Below are positions 8,894 through 18,607 of a stretch of 64,000 nucleotides of DNA, in pieces. The stretch covers positions 1 through 64,000 of the forward strand of contig JAJYDW010000005.1 in NCBI GenBank assembly GCA_021790385.1. Reading direction: 5' to 3'. The translations under genes and the position numbers were made by a program. The first letter of the stretch is position 1; each line of letters opens with the position of its first letter. The stretch is from Planctomycetota bacterium (GTDB taxonomy: Bacteria > Planctomycetota > Phycisphaerae > WQYP01). The notes under the pieces were generated by a model that did no database searches, had not been told where the DNA came from, and saw nothing but the letters and a program-made list of their open reading frames with translations.

Positions 8894-9079
8894 CTGTAGC
8901 GCATAATTCGGTTAATGTTGATGTGTCGGCGTTTCTTGTTGTCGGAAAATGAGGTTGGTTTGGACCGTCCGCAAAAAATTTGCCAAGCGGGCCAGTCATT
9001 GGACTTCGTTAAAGACAAGCTATCCCGGCGTACGGGAAGGCCATTGTGCTATCATTTTTAACTTTTAAGGAGTAATCTT

Positions 9080-9562
9080 ATGGCAGCGAGTTCATCCATC
9101 AACGGAAAAAGCCGCGAAGCTCAACATCTGACCAGCCTGGGCATTCTGCTGGTGCGGGTAGTTTTAGGAATTATTTTTATTTATTATGCCGGCCAACATG
9201 CATTTAGCTGGTTCGGCGGACGCGGAATTGGGGCCTTTGCCAATACACTGGCGCATGATCATTTTCCCGTGTTGCCGCCACTGGTGTGGGCCTGGATGTC
9301 TGCGACTGCAGAATTGATCGGGGCATCGCTGATTATTATTGGCCTTGTTTCCCGGTGGGCGGCGCTGTTGATGATTCTGGATATGTTCGGAGTACTTTGG
9401 GCACATTGGGCCGAAGGCTTCGGCGGCACCGATTTCAATATCGCCCTGATCGCCATGGCTGGTCTGGTTCTAATTGCCGGACCGGGACAAATTGCCGTTG
9501 ATCATCTGATTCGCCGTTCGCTTAGTCAACCGCAACCCACTGGTTCGGCCGCTACGGCTTGA
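9080..9562 (+). CDS. DoxX family membrane protein
   Basis: A 160-residue protein with four hydrophobic helices (LGILLVRVVLGIIFIYYAGQHAF, LVWAWMSATAELIGASLIIIGL, AALLMILDMFGVLWAH, FNIALIAMAGLVLIAGPG). The pattern, with RVVLGIIFI...H early and ELIGASLIIIG in helix 2, is that of DoxX/quinol-oxidase-subunit-like proteins. AAGGAG lies 8 bases before the ATG. The biochemical role of most DoxX proteins is unsettled. No thiosulfate or sulfur genes are adjacent. It seems to be a single-gene unit. Confidence 0.8.
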   Translation: MAASSSINGKSREAQHLTSLGILLVRVVLGIIFIYYAGQHAFSWFGGRGIGAFANTLAHDHFPVLPPLVWAWMSATAELIGASLIIIGLVSRWAALLMILDMFGVLWAHWAEGFGGTDFNIALIAMAGLVLIAGPGQIAVDHLIRRSLSQPQPTGSAATA

Positions 9563-9745
9563 AGGAATCAGGGCGGAAGTTAAGTCCGGTCAGGCAAGCG
9601 ACAATATAGTCGTGCAAAAGCTTCAGGGCATCGAAAGCAGTGTGCGGGTGGTACATGGCCTGCATAAGTTGCGCAGAACAGGATTGGCATGCTGGATGTC
9701 GCGCGGACTTCCCGGCCAGGTCGCAAAAGTGTTCGCAAATTGGCC

Positions 9746-10183
9746 TTACTTCGGACCAAACGCATGCCGCAGGTAGTCAATCACTTCCCATCGCTGTTTG
9801 CGACTCAGGGAATCCTGAAAACTGGGCATAGGGCTTTTTCCATGGGTAATTTTCCAGAAAATGGCCCCGTCCGTTTGCTTCCAGAATTTAGCGGTAGTCA
9901 GATTGGCCGGATGCGGGCTTAAAAATGCTCCCGTCGGACCATCGCCTTTGGCGTTGGCACCATGGCAGGCTACGCAATTTTGGGTAAAGATAGATTCGCC
10001 GGCGCTGATAGACTGGGCGTTTATTGGAATCGGATTTTTATGTCGGGATGCGGAATGTGGAGCCTTCCAATGGGAAAACATTTCCGGCTTGGGAAACATA
10101 CTGGCGGTGGGCATGGCTCCCAGCGTCAACATGGCCGCACAAGCCGCTGCAATCAGAGGAATCTGGGAAGACTTGAAGGACAT
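9746..10183 (-). CDS. Secreted c-type cytochrome
   Basis: A 145-residue periplasmic monohaem cytochrome. It has a signal peptide (MSFKSSQIPLIAAACAAMLTLGAMPTAS), the haem motif CVACH at residues 70-74 and a distal Met candidate in GKSPMPSF, followed by the C-terminal helix RWEVIDYLRHAF. The ATG at 10183 has GGAGA nine bases upstream. In-frame ATGs at 10198 and 10234 are possible but lack such a site. NCVACHGANAKGDGPTG is typical of small electron-transfer cytochromes of the oxidase type. It lies downstream of the copper-efflux operon on the same strand, so co-expression is possible but not shown. Confidence 0.85.
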   Translation of the reverse strand: MSFKSSQIPLIAAACAAMLTLGAMPTASMFPKPEMFSHWKAPHSASRHKNPIPINAQSISAGESIFTQNCVACHGANAKGDGPTGAFLSPHPANLTTAKFWKQTDGAIFWKITHGKSPMPSFQDSLSRKQRWEVIDYLRHAFGPK

Positions 10184-10285
10184 AGGCGCAATCTCCATTA
10201 AAATTTTGACCTTGATGGTCCAAGCCGACGCCACAAACGAGTATCATATCGTCAAAGGAGAGATAAAATCAAGTAAGCGGATATG

Positions 10286-11719
10286 TTAGTCCGATTTTCC
10301 GATTTTGGGGTGTGCCATGCCATGGGATGGTTGCACCGGAACCTGTTCTATCGGTGCGGCAATGATGGAGTCGATATCGGCGATACGTTGATCCTGATCA
10401 GATTGCAGATCGACCAGGGTCTCTTGAATTTGCAGCATGGTCTGGTCCAAGCCAAGCTGCTGATCGGCAGAAGCCCTGCCTTGCTGGTATGCGGCACGAG
10501 TCAGGGTGGACATCATCCGCCATCGCGGCAGAATATGTCGGCGAAAAAGCCGCAACTGGCGGTGATCATTGCGCAGAGCAATCAGATCGATAAGCAATCG
10601 GGCGGCTAGAATGTTAAATTGGCTGCGCCAGGCAGCGTGGGTAGCGCGAAGCTGGTACCGGGCCTGCCGGATGGAGGCGTTGATAGCGTGATAGCGCAGG
10701 GCCGGCAACACGAGTGCCCCGGTAAGATTTTGTACGGTGCCATCCAGCGACGTGGACAGGCCGATATCGAAATTGGGGATGTACTGCATTTTAGCACGGC
10801 GAATGCTGATGCGGTCCGCCACCGCCAGCTTGCCAAGGGCGTGGAGTTGCGGATTGCGACGCACGGCCAGGGCCAGAAGCTCGTGATTACTCAAGGCAGG
10901 TATCGGCACGATGGCAATGGTCTGTGGGGGCTTAAGCGGAGTATTGGCCGGTCGGCCCAGAAGCGAGTTCAGGGAAGAGAGTTGCCGCGGCAGTTGATGG
11001 GTAAGCTCCAGAATACGGCTGCGCAGCAGATCGAGGCGATTTTGTCCGGACAGCCATTGTTGCGGAGTAACTGTGCCGGTTGAAATTCCGGCCCGGTTCA
11101 TGGCAACAATATTTTGCAACAAGGATAGGCGTTGCCGGAATAGTTGCAACGTCACTGCGGTGCGAGCGTAGTTGTACCAGGCATCCAGCACGTTGCGGCG
11201 CAACACAAAGCGACGGGACTGGAAGTTCCATCCGGCAGCGACAGCACGTAACAGTGCGGCTTTGGCATCGGCAGATAACTTGGACGGCCACTTTAGATCC
11301 GCACTGCCCATATTAGCCGCCCCAACGGTGGTGTTGGCCAGAGAAGCCCCCCCGCGGTTCAACAGGGTGCCTGCGTTAAGCATCAGCGTGGTGGTCTGGG
11401 TGCCCACCTGCGGAATATTTTCAATGGCCGCACGCCACTGCCAATAAGATTCCTGCACCTGCGGGTTATTGCGCAGCGCGTAACGCACCAGTTGACGAGG
11501 TGTGGCGTTCAATGGCAAAGGCGATGGATGGCGTTGGGCGTACGGCTGGGCAAAGGGCTTGCCGGCGACTTGCGCCTGGTGGCGAAGCTGGCTTTCACCT
11601 GGCGGATGTACTGTACAGCCCGCCAGGCTGATAAGGGCTGCCAACACCAACGTTGACCACCATGGGCATGATCTGCACCAATGGCGCAGGGTCTTGGTGC
11701 CAAGCGCAAGCACAATCAT
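10286..11719 (-). CDS. TolC/CusC-like outer membrane efflux lipoprotein
   Basis: The outer-membrane channel of a tripartite RND pump, 477 residues. A lipobox ends at Cys35 (LISLAGC). Two repeated OEP domains follow, each with long helices (QLVRYALRNNPQVQESYWQWRAAIENIP; ELLALAVRRNPQLHALGKLAVADRISIRRAKMQYIPNFDIGLSTSL; AYQQGRASADQQLGLDQTMLQIQETLVDLQ). The ATG overlaps the stop of the RND permease gene by 4 bases, so it is the last gene of the adaptor-permease-channel operon. The early ATG/lipobox arrangement fits CusC-type lipoprotein channels. Confidence 0.88.
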   Translation of the reverse strand: MIVLALGTKTLRHWCRSCPWWSTLVLAALISLAGCTVHPPGESQLRHQAQVAGKPFAQPYAQRHPSPLPLNATPRQLVRYALRNNPQVQESYWQWRAAIENIPQVGTQTTTLMLNAGTLLNRGGASLANTTVGAANMGSADLKWPSKLSADAKAALLRAVAAGWNFQSRRFVLRRNVLDAWYNYARTAVTLQLFRQRLSLLQNIVAMNRAGISTGTVTPQQWLSGQNRLDLLRSRILELTHQLPRQLSSLNSLLGRPANTPLKPPQTIAIVPIPALSNHELLALAVRRNPQLHALGKLAVADRISIRRAKMQYIPNFDIGLSTSLDGTVQNLTGALVLPALRYHAINASIRQARYQLRATHAAWRSQFNILAARLLIDLIALRNDHRQLRLFRRHILPRWRMMSTLTRAAYQQGRASADQQLGLDQTMLQIQETLVDLQSDQDQRIADIDSIIAAPIEQVPVQPSHGMAHPKIGKSD

Positions 11720-14700
11720 ATATCAGCTCCTGTTTGAGGGTTATGTTCATGGACAACCGGGGTTGACGTGTTCCATTTTTTTTGCAGTTGCCACCCCATG
11801 ACGATGTAATACAAAGTCGGCAACACCAGCAGTTCCAGAATAAACGCGGTACCCAGGCCCCCGAACATGGGTGCCGCCAGGCGGCGCATTACCGAGCCAC
11901 CGGCACCAGTGGCCCACAGCAGCGGGGTTAAGCCGATGATCGCCGCAGAGGCAGTCATGGCCTGCGGACGGATGCGGCGCACGGCCCCGGTATAAACGGC
12001 CTCGAAGAGATCTGGTTTGTTTTCAAGCCGGCCGTCCTTCTGGGCCTGCTTCACGCTCCCATCCAGGTACAGCAGCAGCACCATGCCCATTTCGACGGCT
12101 AATCCACAAAGAGCGATAATGCCCACCCACACCGCGACCGAGAGATGGTAGTGCAGGAAATACAACGTCCATATCGCCCCCACCAGACCAAAGGGAATGG
12201 ACAAGAGTACGCCGAGCACGCGGCCCACGCTGCCGGTGGATACCAGCAGCAGAATGAAAATAATCAGTAAAACCATGGGCACCACCAGTTCAAGGCGGGC
12301 GTTAGCCTCCTGGATCTGTTTGTACAAGCCGATCCATTGATACGTGTAGCCGGTGGGAAGTCGGACCCCGCGGCGGATGGCGGCGTTGGCCCGCTGGACA
12401 TAGCCAACGGTATTGCCGGTGGTGGTGGTGATGTTGATGTAATTCACCGTCATGGCGTTCTGGCTGTCGATTTCAGGTGGTCCGGCGGCGTAATGGATTT
12501 TGGCGATCATACCCAGGGTGATGGTACTGCCGTCAGGCGTGGCGATGGGAAGTTGGCGAAGCTGCGAGGCACTGCCGCGCAGCTTGCGAAAATAGCGGAT
12601 GTTTATGGGCAAACGCTGCAAACCCAGCACCATGGTGCTCACCGGATCGCCGCCAATGGCCATGGTGATGACACGCTGCACGTCGGCCTGGGTCAGGCCG
12701 TAGCGCATCGCCAGCAAGCGGTTGATATGAATATCCAGGTAGTAACCTCCCAGGGTCTGGTTGGCGATGGCGCTGCCGGTACCGTGGACGCCTTGCAGCA
12801 CGCGGGCGATTTGGTTAGAGACCCGGCCCAGCATCTTGAGATTTTCGCCGAAGATGCGCATGCCCAGCAGGGTTTTGCTGCCGGTGTTGGCCATGTTGAC
12901 GCGGTTGGCGATGGGCATGGTCCAATAGGCGGCCAAGCCAGGAATCTGCAATGCTGCGTTAAGGCCCTGATGATGATGTCCGCGATCGTTGGTCCAGCCA
13001 TGAAGGAGTTGCCGAAGAGTAAGCCGGGCATGTGCCGGCCAGAAGGTGTGCCGCAGCGGCCAGGCCAACCAGTGCGGCCAGCGGTCATAGAACCGAGCCA
13101 CCGGCACCATGGGCCATTGGGTCCGGCGTTTAAGGCGGATGATGGTATCAATCATATTCAGTGGAGCAGAATCGGTGGCGCTATCGGCCCGGCCGATCTG
13201 CCCCCATACGCTTTGCACCTCCGGAAAACTTTTGATGATTTTGTCACTTTGCTGGAGCACGTAACCAGCCTCGCCGATGCTGATACCGGGATAGGTGGTG
13301 GGCATATATTCCAGATCGCCTTCATACAATGGCGGCGTAAATTGCGTGCCCAGGCGGCTCCATGGCCAGTAAATGGAAACGCACAATGCCGCCACCAGCA
13401 CGAGCAGCAACCACCGCCAGGCCAGGGCCGCGTTAAACAGCGGATGAAAGGCCTTCTGCAGGCACCGGCTGACCAGATTGCGCTGCTGGGAGACAATTTT
13501 CTGCGGCACCACCAGCATCACTGCCAGAACTACCCAGCCCAAGGCCAGCCAGCCCCGGTACCGTATCAATTCGCTGCTGTGACCGGCGGCGTCAGACAAG
13601 CCCATCGCAGGAATGATGATCAGGGCCAGTGCGGCGGGCCATTGCAGCCACCAAGGCCACTGTTTGGGGAATAACCGCGGGGTAATAAAATAGATCATCA
13701 AAATCGGAACCACGGTGATGGAAAGTACCGCCGCAGCACCGATGGCGAACGTTTTGGTCAGAGCCAGCGGGCCAAACATTTTGCCGCTTTCACCCGGTAA
13801 AATAAATATCGGCAAAAAACTGATGGTGATAATCAGCAGGCTGAAAAACAATGCCGGCCCCACTTCTCCGGCCGCCTCCAGCATGATCTGATCGCGGGGG
13901 CGGGGCGGTTGGCCGTCGGCCAGACGCTGCTGGTTACGGTTCAACTGCTGGTGGGCGTTTTCAATCATTACGATGGAACTATCCACCACCACGCCGATGG
14001 CAATGGCAATACCGCTAAGACTCATGATATTGGCACTGACTCCCAGCCACTCAAGAATCGCCAGGCTGATGACCATGCTGGCGGGAATAACGAGAATGGC
14101 CACCAGAGAGCTGCGTGCGTGCCATAAGAACAGCAGGCATACGGCCGCCACCACAATCATTTCCTCCAGCAGCGTGTCGGAAAGCGTATGAATAGAACGG
14201 TTGATGAGGTTGTCGCGATCATAGCCGGTTTTAATCAATACGCCAGGAGGCAGGCTGGCGGCGATGGCGGCGAGTTTGTTTTTTACGCGTTGCACCACAC
14301 GATACGTATCGGCACCGGACCGCACCACCACAATGCCGCCGACAACCTGTCCGCGGCCGTTCCAATCTAAAATTCCCTGGCGTTGCCCGCTGGCAATTTG
14401 CACCGTGGCCACGGTATGCAGCAGAATCGGCGTGCCATCCTGGGCCTGACCCACGGGTACGTTGCGGAGTTGGGTGATATTCCGCAGGTAGCCCCGGCTG
14501 CGGACCAGGTACTGTAATTCACCAATGTTCACGGTGGCCCCGCCGACATCGTTGTTCGATTTCTGAATGGCGTCGGCCACCTGCTGTACACTCAGGTGAT
14601 AAGCCTGGAGGCGGTTGGGATTCACCACCACCTGATATTCCTCGGAAAAGCCGCCAAGGTCCGCCACCTCGGCCACGCCACGTACTGAATCAAGCTGGTA

Positions 14701-15357
14701 ACGCACGAACCAGTCCTGCACGGACCGCAACTGTCCGAGATTGATATTGCTGGAAACCAGGGGCCGGCCGGACAGCGGTGATTTACCGGGGTGGTCAAAT
14801 GCCCGCACCAGCACCAACGTAGACCGGAGCGCAGCGGGTGCCTGATGGCGGTGGGCATACCATTGATGGGTGGTGGGATCTTGCCAGATTCCTCCGGGGT
14901 GATTTTTGCAGTACCAGCCAGGATACAGCACGTATTGATAGGCCCACCCCGCTCCGGTGGCATCCGGGCCAAGCTGCGGGGTTACGCCGTTGGGCAGCAA
15001 TGCTTTGGCAGTGTTCAGGTACTCCAGCACTACGTTGCGGGCCCAATACAAATTGGTGCCGTTTTTAAAGACCACAGTTACCAGGGAATACTCGAACATG
15101 CTTTGGCCGCGCACGGCCTTCACATCGGGCACGTGAATAAGCTGGGTTTCCAGCGGATAGGTTACCTGTTTGTCCACCACGCCGGGCGTCTGACCCTGGT
15201 AATTGGTAAGTACCAGCACCTGCACATCGGAAAGATCGGGCACGGCGTCGAGTTTGCTGTGAAAGGCGGCCCAGCCGGCCACGGCCATTACCCCCAGCGC
15301 TACCAGCAGCACCAGAAAGCGGTTATGGACAGAAAATTCTATGATTTTGCGTATCAT
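11716..15357 (-). CDS. Heavy-metal efflux RND permease, CusA-like
   Basis: The inner-membrane proton-driven pump of a copper/silver efflux complex, 1213 residues. MIRKIIEFSVHNRFLVLLVALGV is TM1, PDLSDVQVLVLTNYQGQ follows, and the TM4 motif GIAIAIGVVVDSSIVMIENAH matches CusA (VDAAIVMIENAH) better than CzcA. It is about 150 residues longer than CusA. One extra piece lies near residues 155-215 (PGWYCKNHPGGIWQDPTTHQWYAH...), and another near 555-620 adds hydrophobic segments (WLQWPAALALIIIPAMGL, WLALGWVVLAVMLVV). It overlaps both neighbours by 4 bases. Metal specificity is inferred from the TM4 motif and from the Met-rich genes upstream. Confidence 0.92.
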   Translation of the reverse strand: MIRKIIEFSVHNRFLVLLVALGVMAVAGWAAFHSKLDAVPDLSDVQVLVLTNYQGQTPGVVDKQVTYPLETQLIHVPDVKAVRGQSMFEYSLVTVVFKNGTNLYWARNVVLEYLNTAKALLPNGVTPQLGPDATGAGWAYQYVLYPGWYCKNHPGGIWQDPTTHQWYAHRHQAPAALRSTLVLVRAFDHPGKSPLSGRPLVSSNINLGQLRSVQDWFVRYQLDSVRGVAEVADLGGFSEEYQVVVNPNRLQAYHLSVQQVADAIQKSNNDVGGATVNIGELQYLVRSRGYLRNITQLRNVPVGQAQDGTPILLHTVATVQIASGQRQGILDWNGRGQVVGGIVVVRSGADTYRVVQRVKNKLAAIAASLPPGVLIKTGYDRDNLINRSIHTLSDTLLEEMIVVAAVCLLFLWHARSSLVAILVIPASMVISLAILEWLGVSANIMSLSGIAIAIGVVVDSSIVMIENAHQQLNRNQQRLADGQPPRPRDQIMLEAAGEVGPALFFSLLIITISFLPIFILPGESGKMFGPLALTKTFAIGAAAVLSITVVPILMIYFITPRLFPKQWPWWLQWPAALALIIIPAMGLSDAAGHSSELIRYRGWLALGWVVLAVMLVVPQKIVSQQRNLVSRCLQKAFHPLFNAALAWRWLLLVLVAALCVSIYWPWSRLGTQFTPPLYEGDLEYMPTTYPGISIGEAGYVLQQSDKIIKSFPEVQSVWGQIGRADSATDSAPLNMIDTIIRLKRRTQWPMVPVARFYDRWPHWLAWPLRHTFWPAHARLTLRQLLHGWTNDRGHHHQGLNAALQIPGLAAYWTMPIANRVNMANTGSKTLLGMRIFGENLKMLGRVSNQIARVLQGVHGTGSAIANQTLGGYYLDIHINRLLAMRYGLTQADVQRVITMAIGGDPVSTMVLGLQRLPINIRYFRKLRGSASQLRQLPIATPDGSTITLGMIAKIHYAAGPPEIDSQNAMTVNYINITTTTGNTVGYVQRANAAIRRGVRLPTGYTYQWIGLYKQIQEANARLELVVPMVLLIIFILLLVSTGSVGRVLGVLLSIPFGLVGAIWTLYFLHYHLSVAVWVGIIALCGLAVEMGMVLLLYLDGSVKQAQKDGRLENKPDLFEAVYTGAVRRIRPQAMTASAAIIGLTPLLWATGAGGSVMRRLAAPMFGGLGTAFILELLVLPTLYYIVMGWQLQKKWNTSTPVVHEHNPQTGADI

Positions 15358-16691
15358 GGCATGGCCTTTCGTTTTGGTGATGGCCGGGGCGTAAAACGGG
15401 CCTTGATCTGATTGAGTTGCGATTCCACGTCGATCAGGAATTGGCCGCTGGTAACGACTTTTTGGCCCGGTGTCAGGCCGGAAATAACCTGCACCAAACC
15501 ACGAGCACCGCGTAAGCCTGTCTGAACCCTTACCGGATCAAAATGACCGGGCGATACTTCCACAAAAGTCAGTTTGCCGGTGCCGGTGTTAAGCACCGCT
15601 TGGCGCGGAATCAGCACACAACGCAAAACCGGAGTGGTATGAATATCCGCAAGGGCGTACATGCCGGGACGAAGCCGGCCGGAGCGGTTATCCAGCATGA
15701 TGCGGACGGTGGTGTTATGAGACTGCGGGTTCTCATACGGATCGATGAAAATGATTTTTCCGGTAAAGGCGCGTCCGGGCAGCGCCTGGAACGCGGCTGT
15801 TACGCGCTGCCCCTTGCGAATCCAGGGTAATTGATTGTCGAACACCTGTACATTGAGCCACAAAGTGCCAATATTATCGATGCGCATGGCGGTGGTGCCG
15901 GCTTTGAGGAAAGATTTCTGCCAGACCTGCACATGGGTGAGGGTACCGCCGACCGGGCTGTAAAAGGTGATGTAGGTACGGGCATGCAGTTTTTTTTCGA
16001 TTTGTCTGATTTGTGCGCCGCTGACCCCCAGAAATTTTATTCGATGTTCAATGGATTGCAGGAGGCTCTCCGCGTCGCGGTGGGCACCGGCAGCGCCGGA
16101 TTTAGGCAAGGCGAGCATTGCTTGACGCGCCGCAATAAGCTCGTTCTCGGCGGTTACGATAGCCGGGCTGTAAAGCGTAAAAAGCTTTTGGCCTTTGGTA
16201 ACGGCAGTGCCGTTGGTGGAGGCATAAAGCATGCCAATCCAGCCACTGGTGCGAAGATTGACGCTGAATCGGTACGGGGCGGCGGCCTGCAGATAGCCGA
16301 CGGTGCGGAGCGTTTTGCGGAGCGGCCCCACCGTTACTTTGGCGGTTTGAATACCCATATCCTGCACCATAGTCGGATCGACGCGGACCTGCCCAGCCGG
16401 GGCTGGTTGGCCGGTGGAGGCGTAAACGGGAACTAATTTCATGCCCATGGAACTGATGCCGGGCTGGTTGGAAATGGACGACGGCCCTACCATGGGGTCC
16501 CACCAATAAAGTATTTTCCGTTTGGAATTGCGGGGTGCGACTGCCGCCGGCTTGTGGCCGGCAACCGCAGCGGCGGTTTTTAATCTGATCCATCGACCGA
16601 TGGAACGATGATTCCACGCCCCAACAGCCAGACCTATCAGCAGGCTCAGAACTATTGCGGCAATCAAGAGCAGTGTTTTGAGAATTTTCAT
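15354..16691 (-). CDS. RND efflux periplasmic adaptor, CusB-like
   Basis: The membrane-fusion subunit of the pump, 445 residues. A TM anchor is at about residues 5-27. Residues 59-90 (YWWDPMVGPSS...PGISSMGMKLVPVY) align with the heavy-metal-binding domain of CusB-like adaptors (YxCPMHP...PGxCPxCGMxLVP), but the Cys residues are replaced by Trp, Asp or Ser, leaving Met residues. Lipoyl/barrel-sandwich and beta-barrel segments follow (FSVNLRTSGWIGMLYASTNGTAVTKGQKLF; GTLWLNVQVFDNQLPWIRKGQRV). It is the first gene of the overlapping three-gene pump operon. The modified metal-binding domain suggests Met-only coordination, typical of Cu(I)/Ag(I), or loss of metal delivery. Confidence 0.9.
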   Translation of the reverse strand: MKILKTLLLIAAIVLSLLIGLAVGAWNHRSIGRWIRLKTAAAVAGHKPAAVAPRNSKRKILYWWDPMVGPSSISNQPGISSMGMKLVPVYASTGQPAPAGQVRVDPTMVQDMGIQTAKVTVGPLRKTLRTVGYLQAAAPYRFSVNLRTSGWIGMLYASTNGTAVTKGQKLFTLYSPAIVTAENELIAARQAMLALPKSGAAGAHRDAESLLQSIEHRIKFLGVSGAQIRQIEKKLHARTYITFYSPVGGTLTHVQVWQKSFLKAGTTAMRIDNIGTLWLNVQVFDNQLPWIRKGQRVTAAFQALPGRAFTGKIIFIDPYENPQSHNTTVRIMLDNRSGRLRPGMYALADIHTTPVLRCVLIPRQAVLNTGTGKLTFVEVSPGHFDPVRVQTGLRGARGLVQVISGLTPGQKVVTSGQFLIDVESQLNQIKARFTPRPSPKRKAMP

Positions 16692-16785
16692 GGCATCCTC
16701 TGTTGTGATGAGGGCAAATGGTGTGCGTCAACAGCGACACCCGGTGCCACAGTGGCGTATAGAACAGAATGTTATATCGAAATGT

Positions 16786-17226
16786 TTATATTATTAATGT
16801 GCATTTTCTGCGCAGAGTCGGAAGTGAAAAGCCGGCGTTACCAGGATGGAATCGGCTTATGGGCGGCGGGGCTGAATTCAAGATGATGTTGCTTACCGTG
16901 GCCTGCTGAATAAGTGCCAGAGAATCGGGATGCTGCTCCATGCCGGTGGGCGCAGTGACGCAGAGTTGTCGGGCATTTACCACGGTGCAGGTGAGAGGCT
17001 TTTGGTGTGGAAAGGCGGCAGCCGGACACCCACGGTGCGCCCTGCCGGGCATAGCCGCCATCATCATGGAACTCATCATTTGGCATTGGCAGCACGGGCG
17101 GACCTCAGAGCCACGCGCAGCCCGGCACACCCCCGTGGTCACGACGGTTGGAAGCGCTGCGCCTAAAACCAAAGCCAGCACCATCAGATGGCGAATTGGC
17201 AAAAGCAATGTTCGGATAACGGGCAT
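16786..17226 (-). CDS. Small secreted Cys/Met-rich protein of the copper locus
   Basis: A 146-residue protein that I do not recognise. It has an N-terminal hydrophobic segment (LMVLALVLGAALPTVVTTG), then PCCQCQMMSSMMMAAM, a dense Cys/Met cluster, and a second pair of Cys (GCPAAAF, LTCTVVNARQLC). The C-terminal half is low in recognisable structure. It lies between another small secreted protein and the CusB-like adaptor on the same strand, 94 bases before the adaptor start. A role in periplasmic copper binding is an inference from the residues and the position. The ATG at 17226 is the first in the frame; no clear ribosome site was seen. Confidence 0.5.
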   Translation of the reverse strand: MPVIRTLLLPIRHLMVLALVLGAALPTVVTTGVCRAARGSEVRPCCQCQMMSSMMMAAMPGRAHRGCPAAAFPHQKPLTCTVVNARQLCVTAPTGMEQHPDSLALIQQATVSNIILNSAPPPISRFHPGNAGFSLPTLRRKCTLII

Positions 17227-17294
17227 ATTTACTCACACAACCTGGGCATGCAATAGGCTCTATCCACTTTCAGCGGTGCCACGTGCGGTGGGCC

Positions 17295-17687
17295 TTAATG
17301 ATGCAACTGATCCCGCAGTTTGACAGCCATCCACATGCCGCCCATTTTCCACCAGATTCTGGTCGGAAAAATCGTATCATTCGCCGGGTCCATCTTGCCC
17401 TTCACTTTAATAGTTTTCCCCACATACGCGGCCAACGGAGCCGGATTGGTCAAAAGCGTCCACGCCTTGCCTTTCATTAGAATGCCAGCCGGAATGCCGC
17501 TGGCCAAACACTTTTTGCCGCAGGTTTTGCCATGCGCCCGGCCTTTCATCTGCATAGTGGTGTAACAGGCCATATCCAACAATTCGCCCTTGACGGTTAC
17601 TTGCTTTGCCATGGCTGCATGCGTCGGCAGACCCGCCATCGCCACCAGCATAAGGGTCGTCGCAATTGAAAAGGTTATTTTGTGCAT
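17295..17687 (-). CDS. Secreted protein with CGKKC motif, unknown function
   Basis: A 130-residue protein with a clear signal peptide (MHKITFSIATTLMLVAMAGLPTHAAMA). VTVKGELLDMACYTTMQMKG is followed by KTCGKKCLASGIPAGIL and a beta-rich segment (YVGKTIKVKGKMDPANDTIFPTRIWW). ATG 17687 has AGGAG upstream (CAGGAGCTTCAGGT); a frame extension to 17750 is not needed. The arrangement, a small exported OB-like fold with conserved Cys and Met, recurs in planctomycete genomes near metal or redox genes as far as I know. The function is not established. Its position before the copper pump suggests periplasmic metal handling. Confidence 0.7.
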   Translation of the reverse strand: MHKITFSIATTLMLVAMAGLPTHAAMAKQVTVKGELLDMACYTTMQMKGRAHGKTCGKKCLASGIPAGILMKGKAWTLLTNPAPLAAYVGKTIKVKGKMDPANDTIFPTRIWWKMGGMWMAVKLRDQLHH

Positions 17688-17905
17688 ACCTGAAGCTCCT
17701 GATAAAGAAACATCCTTAGCTGCCGGACGTCGGCAAAAGCCCGACTCCATAACTTACAACGAAACTGAAAGGACCAAAAGTTCCAAACCTTGTTTTTTTT
17801 GCAGATGCGGCTGGATTGGCCACGCACCAATACATATTTCCCGTGGGTCGCACGATGGTGGGTAAAATGCTTCTGGATGAATTGGTTAGGGGCTACGGCT
17901 GACAT

Positions 17906-18502
17906 TCACGCGGGAGGTTTTTCCAGATGCGGAGCGCTTTCGGCGGATCGATCACCAAGCAAGCAATTTCGCAAAATTGCCCGGCCACGGCTAAGTCGCG
18001 AGCGAATGGTGCCCACCGGAACAGCCAAAATCTCCGCCGCCACTTGATAGTCATAACCACCAATATCGACAAGTAGAATAGCCCAGCGCATGTCATCGGG
18101 CAGTTTCCGTATGCCCTGTATCAGTTGAGCATCGGACAGCCATTCCAACAATTCATCGGGATGCCCCAATTCCTCGGGCGCTGGGGGCACCGCAGAGATG
18201 GCACGGGCGGCAGGCTCTGCGGCCAAAGCCTCCAGGCTTATAACCGGTCCATCGCCGGCGTGCTTCCGCCACCGGTCCGTCCAGGTGTGACGCAAAATGG
18301 TCAATAGCCACGCGGGAATGTTACTTTGGACCTGAAGTGTGGGCAGTGCCCGGCTGGCTTTGATCAGCGTTTCCTGGGTGAGATCTTCGGCGTCGGCCAT
18401 ATTGGGGGATAACAGCACAGCACTGCGCAGCACCATGGACCGGTGTGGCCACACAAGGCGATAGAAATCAACGCACGTATCTTGCGATTCCGGAACGGCC
18501 AA
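17906..18502 (-). CDS. ECF-type RNA polymerase sigma factor
   Basis: A 198-residue sigma-70 family protein. Region 2 is FYRLVWPHRSMVLRSAVLLSPNMADAEDLTQETLIKAS, and region 4 (about residues 133-177) is LPDDMRWAILLVDIGGYDYQVAAEILAVPVGTIRSRLSRGRAIL with the helix-turn-helix. The frame starts at TTG 18502, with AAGGGA immediately upstream; spacing is short and the next ATG (MVLRSAV) would cut into region 2, so TTG is preferred. It lies 106 bases downstream of a membrane protein that is probably its anti-sigma partner and upstream of the copper genes. Control of those genes is an inference. Confidence 0.88.
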   Translation of the reverse strand: MAVPESQDTCVDFYRLVWPHRSMVLRSAVLLSPNMADAEDLTQETLIKASRALPTLQVQSNIPAWLLTILRHTWTDRWRKHAGDGPVISLEALAAEPAARAISAVPPAPEELGHPDELLEWLSDAQLIQGIRKLPDDMRWAILLVDIGGYDYQVAAEILAVPVGTIRSRLSRGRAILRNCLLGDRSAESAPHLEKPPA

Positions 18503-18607
18503 TTCCCTTCAATAACGTCTCCTATTCCAAGGTTATTCTACACCCAACCACCGCGTCTAAACCAGCATGCGCCGGCGGCCTGGGCCGGAACGGGTTGAGG
18601 CGGGCAA

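Noticed and set aside
12337-13674. Plus-strand open frame of 445 codons opposite the RND permease
   Set aside because: It is the antisense frame of a well-conserved RND pump and is rich in Gly/His as typical for such shadows.
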